DNA of 64,000 nucleotides from Ctenosaura bakeri (Eukaryota; Chordata; Lepidosauria; Squamata; Iguanidae), in contig CAOLHI010000025.1 of assembly GCA_948474755.1 (NCBI GenBank), forward strand, positions 1,020,001-1,084,000, given 5' to 3'. Position numbers and translations under genes: made by a program. Positions 34,186 to 45,546 of the stretch are shown piece after piece. The notes below the pieces were generated by a model. That model saw only the letters and a program-made list of their open reading frames with translations. It searched no databases and was not told the DNA's origin. Numbering within the stretch: position 1 is the first letter of the stretch; the number at the start of each line of letters is the position of its first letter.

Positions 34186-34558
34186 TATTATTGTTTATTT
34201 ATTTATTTATTTATTTATTTATATCCCGCCTCTCCATATGAATTGAGGCGGCGAACAACTTACAAATAGCATGTATTTCTGTACATGCCCCCAACAAGCT
34301 GGGTACTCATTTTACCGACCTGCGAAAGGATGGAAGGCTGAGTCAACCTTGGAACCAGGCAGGATCGAACTCACAACCTTGTGGCTTGCAGTACTGATTT
34401 CAACCTCCTGTGGAATTCTGGGGCTTGTGGTTTAATGAGGCCAAAGAGCCCTCTTGCTGAAAAGTCTAAAAGTCCCTCCCTAAACTGCAAATCCCAAGAT
34501 TCCATAGGATGTTGAAAGTGGAATAATAGCACTATAACAGTGTAGTGTGGAAAGGGTC
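34118..34558. mobile_element. foldback MITE split by a SINE and microsatellite
   Basis: Left arm GGCCATTTCCACACTACATTG to about 34150; right part from ATTTCAACCTCCTGTGGAAT to GTGTAGTGTGGAAAGGG. The inserted block is (TCA)n/(TTTA)n plus a minus-strand SINE. Confidence 0.75.
34156..34397 (-). mobile_element. Sauria-type SINE with long microsatellite tail
   Basis: (CAT)n and (TTTA)n, then ATCCCGCCTCTCCATATGAA, CCCAACAAGCTGGGTACTCA and ACAACCTTGTGGCTTGCAGT. The first ~25 bp of the tRNA head are missing. Confidence 0.8.
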
Positions 34559-34721
34559 AATGACAGCAGCTGCCTCATCCTAAATTCCATCCTGTGACTG
34601 GGTTCAAATAGTGATACCAGGGACTCTAGGTTAAAGAGCTCCCCCAGGTCTTTGCCCTTGATTTGGTGAAATTTGGGTCAGCCTCCTGAAAGTACTGCCC
34701 CAGTACACACCCTCCAATGGT

Positions 34722-36118
34722 CCCGGTTTGGCAGGGGCAGTCCCAGTAAGCCATCAATTATCTGACTTTTTCTGCTGCTTTTAAAATATCCCAGTTTCCC
34801 TCTCCTCCTGTTTCCCCCTTGTCCCAGCTTACATCAGTGGCTGAAAATTGAATTCAAAGTGCAAAAGGGCACCCAATTAACTCAGGGGGGGGGGGGGAGG
34901 AAATGAGGGGGTGGGATGTCGCCCTTCCCAGCTGCAGCCTGTCCTAGCTTGTGTGTTCCTCTTCATTAATAGGTTTTGCCATTTTGACCACCCTCTGACC
35001 TCACTTGACCAGACGTGTCTTGATTTTGATTTGTGAAATGTTGGCAGGTATACTAATTTGCATTTGGTTGGTGGTTATACTAATACACATACTTTTTCAG
35101 AATTCCTGCCTGTTCACCCACAGGTCCACCTCTCTTTGTCCATCAAGTTATTCACATAACTGTGGTTTCTTGTCTGTTGTTACATTTATCTCTCTCTTAT
35201 CTCTCTTAACAAAATGAATTTCACCAGAGAGAAATGTAAGGTCCTACACCTAGGCAGAAAAAATGAAATGTACAAATATAGGACGGGAGACACCTGGCTG
35301 GACAACAGTCCCTATGAAAGGGATCTAGGAGTCTTGGTGGACCACAAGCTGAACATGAGTCAGCAGTGTGATGCAGCAGCCAAGAAAGCCAACACGATTC
35401 TTGGTTGCATCAATAGGGGTATGATGTCTAGATCAAGGGAGGTAATGGTACCACTCTATTCTGCTTTGGTTAGGCTTCATTGGGAATACTGTGCCAAGTT
35501 CTGGGCATTTCCTTTCAAGAAGGATATTGACAAGGTGAAATGGGTCCAGAGGAGGGCGACCAAAATGGTAAAGAGACTGGAAGCCATGCCCTATGAGGAG
35601 AGGCTTAGGGAGCTGGGTATGTTTAGCCTGGCAAAAAAAAAGTTTAAGGAGAGACATGATAGCCATGTTTAAATATTTGAAGGGATGTCATGTTGAAGAT
35701 GGAGCAAGCTTGTTTTCTGCTGCTCCAGAAACTAGGACACAGAGCAATGGATTCAAACTACAGGAAAAGAGATTTCACCTAAACATCAGGAACAACTTCC
35801 TGACGGTCAGGGCTGTCTGGCAGTGGAATCTGCTGCCTCAGAGTGTGGTGGAGTCTCCTTCTTTGGAAGTTTTTAAGGAGAGGCTGGATGGCCATTTGCT
35901 GGGAGTGCTTTGAGTATTTCATGGCAGGGGATTGGACTTGATTGCTATTGGGATCTATGTTTCTATGATTCTAAGTTGAGGACAAAGGATAGGAAGAGGG
36001 AGAAACTGGGATATTTGAAAGATGCTGAAAAAGTGAGGGGACAGAGAACTGGGAGGACAGAGAATTAATCCGGACTGTCCCTGCCAAGCTGAGACAATTG
36101 GAGGGTATGGGTCTTGCC
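34722..36118. mobile_element. inverted-repeat element bracketing a CR1
   Basis: ACCCTCCAATGGTCCCGGTT at about 34729 is mirrored by GACAATTGGAGGGT near 36092-36105, and the pairing continues for more than 100 bp on each side (ATATCCCAGTTT with AAACTGGGATAT). The interior holds non-repeat sequence and a CR1. The superfamily and duplication are not clear. Confidence 0.5.
35205..35973 (+). mobile_element. CR1 LINE, 5'-truncated
   Basis: The frame 35214-35672 reads [40 protein letters not shown] and [21 protein letters not shown] frameshift in an A run near 35635 moves the rest ([20 protein letters not shown]) to 35593-35913. It ends TTTCTATGATTCTA. Confidence 0.9.
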
Positions 36119-36580
36119 GATCAGGTGCCTTATGTTCAAAATTCTCCACTGCTCATGCACCTTTGCGATGCGATTATGGATACAGTGGGGGATGCTGTCG
36201 CTCGGGAAGAAGAGAAGGGAGAGAATTGCTGCAGCTGAGAAGAGGACCGGCTGGCCCGCGTGGTGCTGACAGTTGGAAATGTCCCTGCGTCAGCAAAAAG
36301 GACGCAAGCCACACCTCGGTGTGTGTGAGTGAGCCTCGGAGAGGCAGCAAACATGCGCTGACACCTGCAGCTCCTCCGCTCTCTGCTCGGCTGCTGGAGT
36401 GGCAGCTGTGCTGTGGGAGGGAGGCCTGGGGAGAGCGGATGATGCAACATGCTTGGCATCACTTCTGGCAATCGCTGCTAGGCTGGGCCTGTTCGTCAGT
36501 CGGCACGTTGCATCCAGGGCAGACAACACTGCGCAACAGCAGCACCAGAAAACAACAAGACTGAGAGAGAGAGAGACAGA
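36119..36580. other. moderately GC-rich stretch, no gene seen
   Basis: Overlapping frames on both strands (up to 133 codons) without a recognised domain. Ends in a short (GA)n run beside the MITE. Confidence 0.4.
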
Positions 36581-36760
36581 GGCCATTTCCGCACTAGCCT
36601 GTTATAGCGCAATGATTCCACTTTCAACATCCTCTGGAATCCTGGGGTTTGCAGTTTCGGGAGGGGCCAGCCGGCCCCTCCCGAAACTGCAAACCCCAGG
36701 ATTCCAGAGGATGTTGAAAGTGGAATCATCGCGCTATAACAGGCTAGTGCGGAAACGGCC
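36581..36760. mobile_element. foldback MITE, best-preserved 180-bp palindrome
   Basis: Arms GGCCATTTCCGCACTAGCCTG and inverse, almost perfectly complementary over about 85 bp, centre GGGGCCAGCCGGCCCC, with AGA on both sides (within GA-rich flanks). Confidence 0.85.
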
Positions 36761-37108
36761 AGAGAGAGAGAGAGATTTGTTCTTGGCAACCATTCCCTTT
36801 CCCCTGTTAACTGCCTCCAAGCAAAGGCGGGTTGATACCTGCTTCGTTTTCAGAAACATTTTTTATTCTTTTAACAAGAAATATCCACATCTTTCAACAG
36901 CCAGGAGTACTGCTATCTTTTAAAAATCTTTTTTATCGAAGAAATTTTGGACAAGCATAAAAGTAGGATAAATAACCGAGATTATATGCATTATAAGCTA
37001 ATCCTATAGAAATACATAGAGAATCTGACAATGGTAAGTTGTTTGAAGAGGGACAGAATAAAATGTTAAATAGACTTATTATTACTGTATTTAAACTAGC
37101 CAATGTAA

Positions 37109-37253
37109 CAGTGGCGTAGCTTGACGCGAATGGGGTAAGGGCAATGGCACATGTGGGAGGGGCAACAGCGCATGGGGGGCAGGCGGCAGCGCCCCCAAAA
37201 CAGTGCTGCCCAGGGCGCATCACCCTCCTTATCCCCCCATCTCTATGCCACTG
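37109..37253. mobile_element. small hAT MITE (CAGTGGCGTAG family)
   Basis: 145 bp, ends CAGTGGCGTAGCTTG and CTATGCCACTG, flanked by CAATGTAA and CAATATAA (7 of 8 match). Confidence 0.8.
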
Positions 37254-37690
37254 CAATATAAATCTCTTATGTAAATCTATGTGGATATCTTCATCACCGT
37301 ATATATATCTTAATAATTCAATAAGTAAATACAACTATGGAAAGAGGAAGAAAAAAAGAAAAAACAACAAAAATGTTGTATAGAAATAAGTTCATTGAGA
37401 ATAAACGTTTATTCTCAACGAGAAGTACTTGCATTTTGAGTACTGTTGTCTAATAAAGTAATTTGATAATCCAAAAGGATAGCTCTGCCAAAAAAAAAAA
37501 AATATGTAGGCGTACACAGTGATCAAAATCTAAATCTGACACATGACATAATACGAAAAGAAGGGATCTTTTGTAAGCTGCCTTGAATCCCAGACTGGGA
37601 AAATGATGGCATATATATAAAACAGATCAACTGCCACCAACACTCCCCAAACACAAAAACCTCCTGCAAAGTGTGTCATTTACTGTAATA

Positions 37691-38076
37691 CAGTCCTCCC
37701 TCCCCATTTGCTACGGTTAGGGGCGCAGGACCCCCAAGAAAATGGAAAAACCATGAATAACTCTAGACCTTCCCAAACCATATTTAACACACAAAAGAAG
37801 TATGATCACTGTATTCAACCTACTATGGATTCCTTTGAGGCACCAGGGTTCCTTCACAAGGCAGAAGTGGGGGGTTAGTGGGGCTTACGGCCACCTCCAC
37901 TGCTGCCCCCCACCATTTTAAATAGGGACTTAGAAGCCTGGTTCACAGTTTCTCAGTCTCACAAGGCTTGCAGTCTCTATTAAAAATGCCATAGGGAGGC
38001 AGCGGAAAGGACAGCCAAGAATCCGTGAATAATCAAATTTGCAAAAGTGAAAGCCACAAATGTGGAGGGCTGGGTG
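37691..38076. mobile_element. Tigger/mariner-like non-autonomous element
   Basis: CAGTCCTCCCTCCCCATTTG to TGTGGAGGGCTGGGTG, TA on both sides, 386 bp. Confidence 0.8.
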
Positions 38077-38261
38077 TAAGGCAACCACTGTTTTGTTCCA
38101 GCCCAATCTCCCCAGATTTTGCCCAGTGTTTGTATAAGAGGATGATGGATTGGGCTGCTGTCTCATTGTGGCTATTTATAGAGGACTGAAACAGCTCAAA
38201 GGAGGATAGAAGTTAAGGGGTTTCAGGTGGTAGGGCCTTTCTCCATAAATCTAGGCACTGC

Positions 38262-38414
38262 TTCTGGGGTTGTTGTTGTGTGCCTCCAAGTTGTTTCCAA
38301 CTCATGACACCCTAAAGTGACCCTGACATGGGGTTTTCTGGGACTGAGAATGTGTAACACACCCAGGGCTTTTACATGGCTGCGCAGGGAATCAAACCCT
38401 GGTTTCCAGGGTCA
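38262..38414 (-). mobile_element. CORE-type SINE fragment
   Basis: GTTGTTGTTGTGTGCCTCCA starts the reversed 3' tail; AATCAAACCCTGGTTTCCAG is the reversed B-box region. Cut by the MITE at 38415. Confidence 0.6.
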
Positions 38415-39393
38415 TCACCATTTCTGCACTAGGCTGTTATAGCGCGATGATTCCACTTTCAACCTCCTATGGCAGTGGTTCTCAACCTGGGGGTCGGGAC
38501 CCCTTTGGGGGTCGAACGACCATTTCACAAGGGTCGCTGCTCCTCAATCCTGCCCCCCTTTTAAAAGAAGGTGGCCTCACAGCCAATGGGAGCAGTGCTT
38601 CTGAGACCCCTGCGCTGGGGTTCAAACTGCAAACCCCAGGATTCCATAGGATGGTGAAAGTGGAATAATAGCGCTATAACAGTCTAGTGCAGAAATAGCC
38701 AGGGTGACTCTCTCCTCTCGCTTTTCTTGTGCGTGGACCCTTGGCGCTTGCCACACGCACGTGTTGTGTTCTTCGCCCTGACTGTCTTGCGTTCCTCACT
38801 TTTTGTATGTTCAGCGTCCGCACTCCCTTTAAGGGAGGGAGGGAGTGAAACAAAACGCGTCTGCTTCTGCCGCCGCCATCTTTCCTCTCTCCCTGTCCTT
38901 TCCTCCCTGCGCCTCGTGTAAAATGTGGGCTGTTTCGGCATTGCCTTTGGGAGTGGCTGGCTTTTTGAACTGTGGAAACCCAACATTCAGAACTAGAACT
39001 ACGGCCTTAATTCTGGCATTGATGGACGCTTTCTGTGCTTAAAAAAAGGGGGAGGGTTACCAGTTTTTAGGCATTAGAAGTCTATCCAGAGCAGTGATTT
39101 AGGGCAGTGTTTCCAATCTATTTGATGTTGGAAATAACTAACTAACTAACTAACTAATAAATAAATAAATAAAAAATTACGAAAATGATTTTATGGTTGG
39201 GGGTCACCACAACATGAGGAACTGTATTAAGGGGTTGTGGCATTAGGAAGGTTGAGAACCACTGTCCTATGGAAACCTGGGGTTTGCAGTTCCGGGAGGG
39301 GCCGGCCAGCCCCTCTTGGAACTGCAAACCTCAGGATTCCATAGGAGGTTGAAAGTGGAATCATTGTGCACTAAGAGTGTCATGCGGAAATGT
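38415..39393. mobile_element. foldback MITE split by a SPIN-type hAT
   Basis: Left arm CCATTTCTGCACTAGGCTG to 38472; right part from 39273 (CTGGGGTTTGCAGTTCCGGG) through a GGGGCCGGCCAGCCCC centre to GTGTCATGCGGAAATG. TCA lies at both edges. Confidence 0.75.
38473..39264. mobile_element. SPIN-type hAT with unusual interior
   Basis: 792 bp with perfect 16-bp inverted ends CAGTGGTTCTCAACCT / AGGTTGAGAACCACTG and perfect 8-bp TCCTATGG on both sides (38465-38472, 39265-39272). Shares GACCCCTTTGGGGGTCGAAC and GGTTGGGGGTCACCACAACA with 31352-32077. The interior contains a right-half MITE (about 38628-38700), a CpG-bearing stretch (about 38740-39040) and an (AACT)n run. Confidence 0.85.
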
Positions 39394-40459
39394 TCAGAGA
39401 GAGGCTTCTTTAGCTCTTTAAGAACATTTTAAGTAAAGTTTCTTGGCAGAATGGAAGCAGACTGGACCTGTTGCTAAATATTAATCACAGTTTTGTTCAG
39501 AATTGACATCTGCGTGGCAGAACTTTGCCCTGTGCTATTGCTGCACATTCTTAGAACTGATGAATCGTTCTTGAAACTCATATCGACATTGAAATTCCTT
39601 GTCATGTTTCCTGTGGTTTGTTCTGTTCCCTGTTGGTCAACGTGAATCAATGCACGCTTTAAAACGGAACTAGCAACCTGTCTTTCGTTTGGATCAAAGG
39701 CTGGGAAATCCCAGGCCAAATATAGCCCTGCTTCTGGTCCCACTCCAGCACAGGCAGCCATGCCCACATCCACATGATGCCACTTTTCTGGACTTTCCTA
39801 GATTGTGTGTGTGTTTTTTCCCCTCCATTCTGAAAAGTCAAAATGCCTTGGGAGGGCTTGGCTATTGGCCCTTAAGAAGCAAAAATGTATTCTTTTTGAA
39901 CCTTCCCATTTTCCCCACCAAAATAACTTTTTTGAAACTGAATCTGGCCTGGCCCTGGATGCTCCCCTGTGTGGTAGTGCCTTCGCCACATCCTGGGGAA
40001 TTGTAGTACTTTCTGGTGGCAGAATGTGATGGATCCCTTTGCCAGCTGGCCCTGCACTTCCAGCCTTGGGTTCCTGTCACTCGTTTGCCCCCCATCATTT
40101 ATCCCTCCCTGGATTGGGTACTTGGTCCTCAAGGTGACCCCCCTCCCCATTGTGCACCAGTGGCTGTATTATTTTGCTGTGTGCCCTGTAGTAAGCCTGA
40201 CTAGGCCCTCCTCCAAACTTTATATGAACAGACAGAAACAATGTTAAAACAAACAAGCAGAAGTTTATTAATATACCAATTAATAATACACTAATCCTTG
40301 AACTGCTAAAGAATTTATAGCTCCCCAAAACCATAGTCAGGCGTTCTCTCTGTCTGACTTTTCGGTCTCTCTTCCATCTGCCCCCATCTCTTCGAAATCC
40401 GTTCCCTATCTCTGTGTCAGCTTTTCCCTTTATCTGCCCCCTGACAGAGGCAATCCTCA
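39394..40459. other. no gene seen
   Basis: Many overlapping frames of 60-105 codons on both strands, none with a recognised domain. Possibly an old repeat without clear ends. Confidence 0.4.
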
Positions 40460-40662
40460 GGGCCTTTCCGCATTACATTGTTATAGCGCTATTATTCCAC
40501 TTTCCACATCTTGTGGAATTCTGAGGTTTGTAGTTTCCTGAGGCCAAAGAGCTCCCTGGCTGAGAATTCTAAAGGTCCCTCTCCTAAACTGCAAACCCCA
40601 CGGTTCCACAGGATGTCCAAAGTGGAATAATAGCACTATAATAGCATAGTGCGGAAAGGCCC
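40460..40662. mobile_element. foldback MITE
   Basis: GGGCCTTTCCGCATTACATTG and GCATAGTGCGGAAAGGCCC, TCA on both sides (40457-40459, 40663-40665). Confidence 0.85.
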
Positions 40663-40986
40663 TCAGTTTTTGTAATATTTCCTCTCTGCAAGCCACCCTT
40701 CATAGCTCTGATCAGCTGCCTTCAGCTAGGCTTGCCCAGCTCTGTTTATCAGTGGCCCAACTGGTAGCTGGTAGCTGGTGCCAATGGGAAAAGATATCAC
40801 CAGTTCTCTCTTTTCCCCCAGTCACTTTCCAAATCTGCTGATGTTTCTGTTATCATCAATATTTGGTGTCTTTCCTGAGTAACTGAATGCATGGGATCAA
40901 GCTGTTGCTTTCCTTGACATTGCAAGACAGAAGATAGGTTTGTGCATGAAGATTTTTGTGTTTGCTGTCCATTGCAGTGGTCTATC

Positions 40987-41836
40987 TGTTACTCTGTGTG
41001 TTGGGGGGCCCTGGGAGGGGTGCCCAAATGACCGAATAAAAACCAAATTGGGGAAAATTAGCTGGAGCACTCTCTGGGCTAAGCGAGAGGCAGGGTAACT
41101 TTAGCAAGGTTCTTTAACCCTATGTATACAGCTGCGGGTCAGACAGCAGCTAGACAAGGTTTTCAAAGCAATAAACAATATTTTATTAAAGACAAGAAAC
41201 ACAAAAGACAAGACATAAGCTAACCAACTGGGAAATAGAAGCGGAGAGTTGTTGGGGAAAGGCAATACGACACCTGGTCTCGTAGTCCTGGAGAGAAGCA
41301 GTGTTCCGGGGAAGAAAGCTCAGCGGGGCTCGCTGAGGAGTGTTTCCTTAGACAACCGGCAGCAAGGCGGGATGGAAGTCCAAAGTAGTCCGAAGACTGT
41401 TTGGAAATGAGGGGTTTTTATAGGGGAGTTTGTGCCTACTGGCTATGGCAAGCCGGGTGAGAAGAAAAGGATTTTAGCACTGGACAAAGGAGTTGGCAAA
41501 GGTCAAGTTTAACATGATGGGATTAGCTCTTGAAGACAATAGCGTGGCCGGGACGTTGATGGCACAACATAAAAGAATGGCTTGGCTCAGAGCCGTGCGG
41601 CTATTGTGAGATTTGCGGCTGGAAGTTCCCTGAAGCTGCGAGCGAGGCTTGGGTTGCTGGCCTCAATAGGGTCTGGAATGTAAAACCATTAGCGGCTGCA
41701 CTCTGTCTGTGCTTGTCTGGAGAACCTCGCAAACACGTGGAGTGGGGTGGCTGGCAAAAGGTCAAGCTAAGGCCAAATGTTTGATATCAAAATGATATCT
41801 GGGGTCCTCACCCACAGTGCCATAGTGGAAGTAACA
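40987..41836 (-). mobile_element. solo LTR, family B
   Basis: 850 bp from TGTTACTCTG to GGAAGTAACA, perfect TATC on both sides (40983-40986, 41837-41840). On the minus strand it carries CTATAAAAACCCC and, further downstream, AATAAAATATTG, in U3-R-U5 order. Relatives at 54800 and 59387. No internal genes. Confidence 0.8.
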
Positions 41837-41924
41837 TATCGAGCATAAACAGTGCCTAGAGCAAGCATGGAAGTTGTGCCCCTACTTCCAGGGCCTCTGC
41901 CGCTAAATCTTCTGGCACAGCTTT

Positions 41925-42465
41925 TTTTAAAAAATATTTTTATTGAAAATTTAATTTGAAAATAAAATCCCCCCTCCCCACTTCCAAGCATGCATTTTCC
42001 AGTTGAATCTGCTTATTTTCGTTACATACGTTCATATATGCATAATTTCTGCTTAACAAAAAGGAAAACGATTACATTATGTTGTTTCTTTTCAATTTCT
42101 TCTACCTTTAAATGTTTATCCAGTTCAGAACTACTCTCCATTCCCTTTCAAAATTCTGAATAGGTTTATTTATCAAAGAAAATGTTATCTTTTCTATCTC
42201 GACCATATCTAAAACTTTTAACTTCCATTCTTCAATATCAATATATTTCTTTTCTTTCCAATATCGCGCATATGTCAACCATGCAGCAGTTATTAAATAT
42301 AATAATATCTTCTGGTGACATCTTATTTCTCTTTGTTGCCCTAGCATATTTAACAAGTAAAACTCCGGTTTCACTTCAAAATTCAGATTACAAATTCTTT
42401 GGATTTCATCACGTATCCCCTTCCAAAATTTTCATATGTGGTGGACTTGCAGGATAGCAAAAATT
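41925..42465 (-). mobile_element. L1 LINE 3' end
   Basis: Minus frame 42108-42374: FYLLNMLGQQREIRCHQKIL, LITAAWLTYARYWKEKKYID and IEEWKLKVLDMVEIEKITFS are the L1 ORF2 C-terminus. The A-rich 3' end is at the low-coordinate side (AAAATATTTTTATTGAAAA read in reverse). Confidence 0.8.
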
Positions 42466-44004
42466 TTTTGGAAGCTTTTTTGCGCCTCCCTGGCTTTGGC
42501 ACCCAGGACACATACCCTACCTGCTCCACCCTAGATTTGCCTCTAGTCCATTGTACTCTTGAATTTCTATGTCTCTGTTCCAAGAATAGCAGACACATGT
42601 GCACAACAGGAGTCCGGTTTTGACTCCAGGGCCCCAACCCACCTCCGTCTGGCCTTGCAAATGGGGATTATAGTGTGGTGATGACCAACAAATAGAGAGA
42701 GAGTGGGAGAGGAGAAAACAAAGACACCAGTTTCACTCCTTTTGGCTTTTGGTTGATAATTCTTGCTGTGCAGCCATGTGAATAGGAGAGAGAGATGTGC
42801 CCCTCCCCAAAACTGGCAGTGGGTTCTGCATGTTAATCCCCTGTTTGACACCCGGCTCCCCAGATGTTTGCAGTGCCTTCAGTGCCAGTTAGATCAGGAG
42901 TGTTGCCCAGGTAGCAAATCAAGACTGGCATGTGGTAAACCATGAATGGAAGAGGGATTGGAGGGTGGGTTTCTCTTTGGCTTCCCACCCGGTTGGGCGT
43001 TAATTGGAGTCTAAGTGATGGATCTAGCCACCTGGCACTCTGTCTGGCTCCCTGCAGCCGGATCGGCTTGTTTGGCAAGCGAAGTGCGGAACAGGCCACC
43101 TGCCTAATCAAAGGACTGTGGAACATTTCACTGGCCAGACTGTCAGCTCGATGAGGCAACGCTTTATGGTTGATGTTGACAGTGGCTTCTCTCTTTTCTG
43201 CTCCGGCTCAGCTGGCTCTCCCGGCTGGCGTGTTCTCCAAGCCAAGGAAAGAGACTCCTTCGGCTCACCCTGTCCTGCCTGCCACCAAGGATCAAGAGAG
43301 GCCCTTTCATAATTTCTAAATGAGCATCAAAGTAGCTCTCCCTTCCCTTCCAATTTCCTTCACTTCTGATGGGCAAGACGCTCCATGTCATCACCTGTCC
43401 TGTCTTAAATCAAAGCTGACTAGTATCGTTTCTTCTCTTTTTTCTTTCTCCTCTTCTTCCCTCTCTCTCTTCCTCTCCCCCATCTCTGTCCTTTTCCCCC
43501 TTCCTCCTTCCATCTATTTTCGTGCACAGTGGAATTGGGCAGGAGGGAAGAACTCACATCTTCTTCATTGTTATGGTCCAGAATGAAAGAACCATACAGT
43601 CTCGCCTTGGGAGCACGGAACTTGCTTGTGATGCAAAATTTGGTACTAATTTTATACGGGGTATACCGATGAAATTGGTCTTTCTGTTTTCATAGCACCT
43701 GAAAAAGGTTGAGTAGTTGGAAATTACAGAAATAACATCTGGATGGGCTTTGCCCTTATTTTCAAAATAGCTAAAAGGTGTTCATCTGCACAGAGCTTGG
43801 GAAAGTTATTTTTCTGGGTGACAGCTGTCAGAATCGCCCAGACAGTGTGGGCAATGGTCATGCCAGCTGAGAGTTTCTGAGAACTGTTGTCTAAAAAAGT
43901 GCTATTTTCTGAGCCGGTAGTGATCCACAGTTCCTCTGTACTACTCAAAAGTGGGGCACTGTGGCTGCAAAGACACCAGCATTGCAGTGCTCTGCCAAGA
44001 CTAA
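42466..44004. other. no gene seen
   Basis: Pyrimidine-rich tract at about 43420-43505. Frames of up to 108 codons overlap on both strands and lack domains. Confidence 0.45.
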
Positions 44005-44206
44005 GACCATTTCCACACTACACTATTATAGTGCTATTATTCCACTTTCAACCTCTTACAGAATCGTGGGATTTGCAGTTTAGAAAGGGACATTTGGAAT
44101 TCTCCGCCAGAGAGCTCTTTGGCCTCAGGAAACTAAAAGCCCCAGAATTCCACAGGATGTTGAAAGTGGAATCATAGCACTATAACAGTGTAGTGCAGAA
44201 ATGGCC
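44005..44206. mobile_element. foldback MITE
   Basis: GACCATTTCCACACTACACTA and GTGTAGTGCAGAAATGGCC, with the CCGCCAGAGAGCTCTTTGG interior. Confidence 0.8.
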
Positions 44207-44207
44207 C

Positions 44208-44262
44208 AAGAGCCAGCGTGATATAGTGGCTTGAGCATTGGGGTACAACCCTGGAGACCAGG
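44208..44262 (+). mobile_element. CORE-type SINE head
   Basis: AGAGCCAGCGTGATATAGTG and TTGAGCATTGGGGTACAACC, a pol III A-box region, cut by a MITE remnant at CCAGGGCC. Confidence 0.6.
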
Positions 44263-44292
44263 GCCATTTCCATTTCTAGTGCAGAAATGACC
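44261..44292. mobile_element. 32-bp MITE deletion remnant
   Basis: GGGCCATTTCC joined directly to ATTTCTAGTGCAGAAATGACC: both termini kept, nearly all interior lost. Confidence 0.6.
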
Positions 44293-45546
44293 ACAGACAC
44301 ACACACCGTTTTCAAAAATACATTCTGCTTTGCTACACTTTGCCTCCATAACTCTGAGTGCAGTAAAGTAGAACAAGTCCCCCCATCAGAAAAGATTTAA
44401 GAAATATGAACAAGACCAGGGGGAAAATATGACAATTTTGCAAAAACGTTGTCTTTTTATTTTGTATCCATAGGGTCTGGTCCCACAGCACATTCTGCTA
44501 AGTGTCAATCGCAAGAGATTCCACCGATTCAGCAAAATGTTAAACAGAAATTCATTTCTTCATACAAAGAGCACGGTCGGAAATGTAATAGTCACAGATA
44601 AGGATCTGTTATTAGGTTATCCAGAAATGAAGCCGTTTGTTAACGGTGGGAATAAGGGGGCTTCTCCTTAATCCGGTTAATTGAGCCGAGAGATTAATAC
44701 TCAGGATGTGTGACCTTGTGCAGAAATTCTCTTTCCCGCAAAGGTATCAAAGGAAATGGTAGAAAATACTGAATGGTACCTTGTCCGTGGAGTAGTTTTA
44801 AGTGTAACAAAAGGGCTGCAGGGAAATGGAAGATCAATCTAATTTAAATCGAGGATGAGAAATCTTTTTCAGCCCAAAGGCTGCATTTTCTCAATAAAGG
44901 CATGGTGTGAGGAGCAGAAACTGAACCAAAGATGTGATGGTATAGGAGAAAAAAAAAAAAAAACCAACAGAAAAATTCAGTAACCTCCCCTCAATTTTTT
45001 TCTTGAATACTTTTTTCCAATAGAAATTGGAAAAAAAAGTGAAATAATTTCTTTCAAAGTGAAGGAAAAAAATATCTAATGTAAGATGTTCAAATATTTA
45101 CCTCCCCCAAAATAATTTCCAAAATTGAGAGGAAAACTTCAGTGTTTTGTGCCCAGATTGTTACCATTCCTGGCCTTGGTTTCCTTTTCTCAGTTCTTTT
45201 CGTAAGAAGGAGTGCACGTTGCTTGCTTGACACTATGGAGAAAGTAGTGAAGACAAAATAATTTTCTGTGTTTTACTAACATTGACGCTTTCTTCTAGTT
45301 TTATTATGACATTTTGAGAGGGGGGCATTGCCTGTTCCTTAAACCAAAGGGGCTTCATATATAGTTCAGAACCATGTAGTTCCATTTGTAAATAAATATA
45401 TACATACATGCAATGTAAAAAGTAAGTTCAATTTCTAATTATATTCTGAACAAAGTATAATTTCACTATATCAAGCAGGCCAAACCAACTTATATATAAA
45501 GTATTTTCTGTTCCTAAACTAACAAAGTGACTTTCAACCTGTAAAG
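44293..45546. other. no gene seen
   Basis: AT-rich DNA with A runs; no repeat or frame of note. Confidence 0.5.

Noticed and set aside
36119..36580. Second CpG-island promoter
   Set aside because: Moderately GC-rich but low CpG density, and no promoter motif cluster seen.
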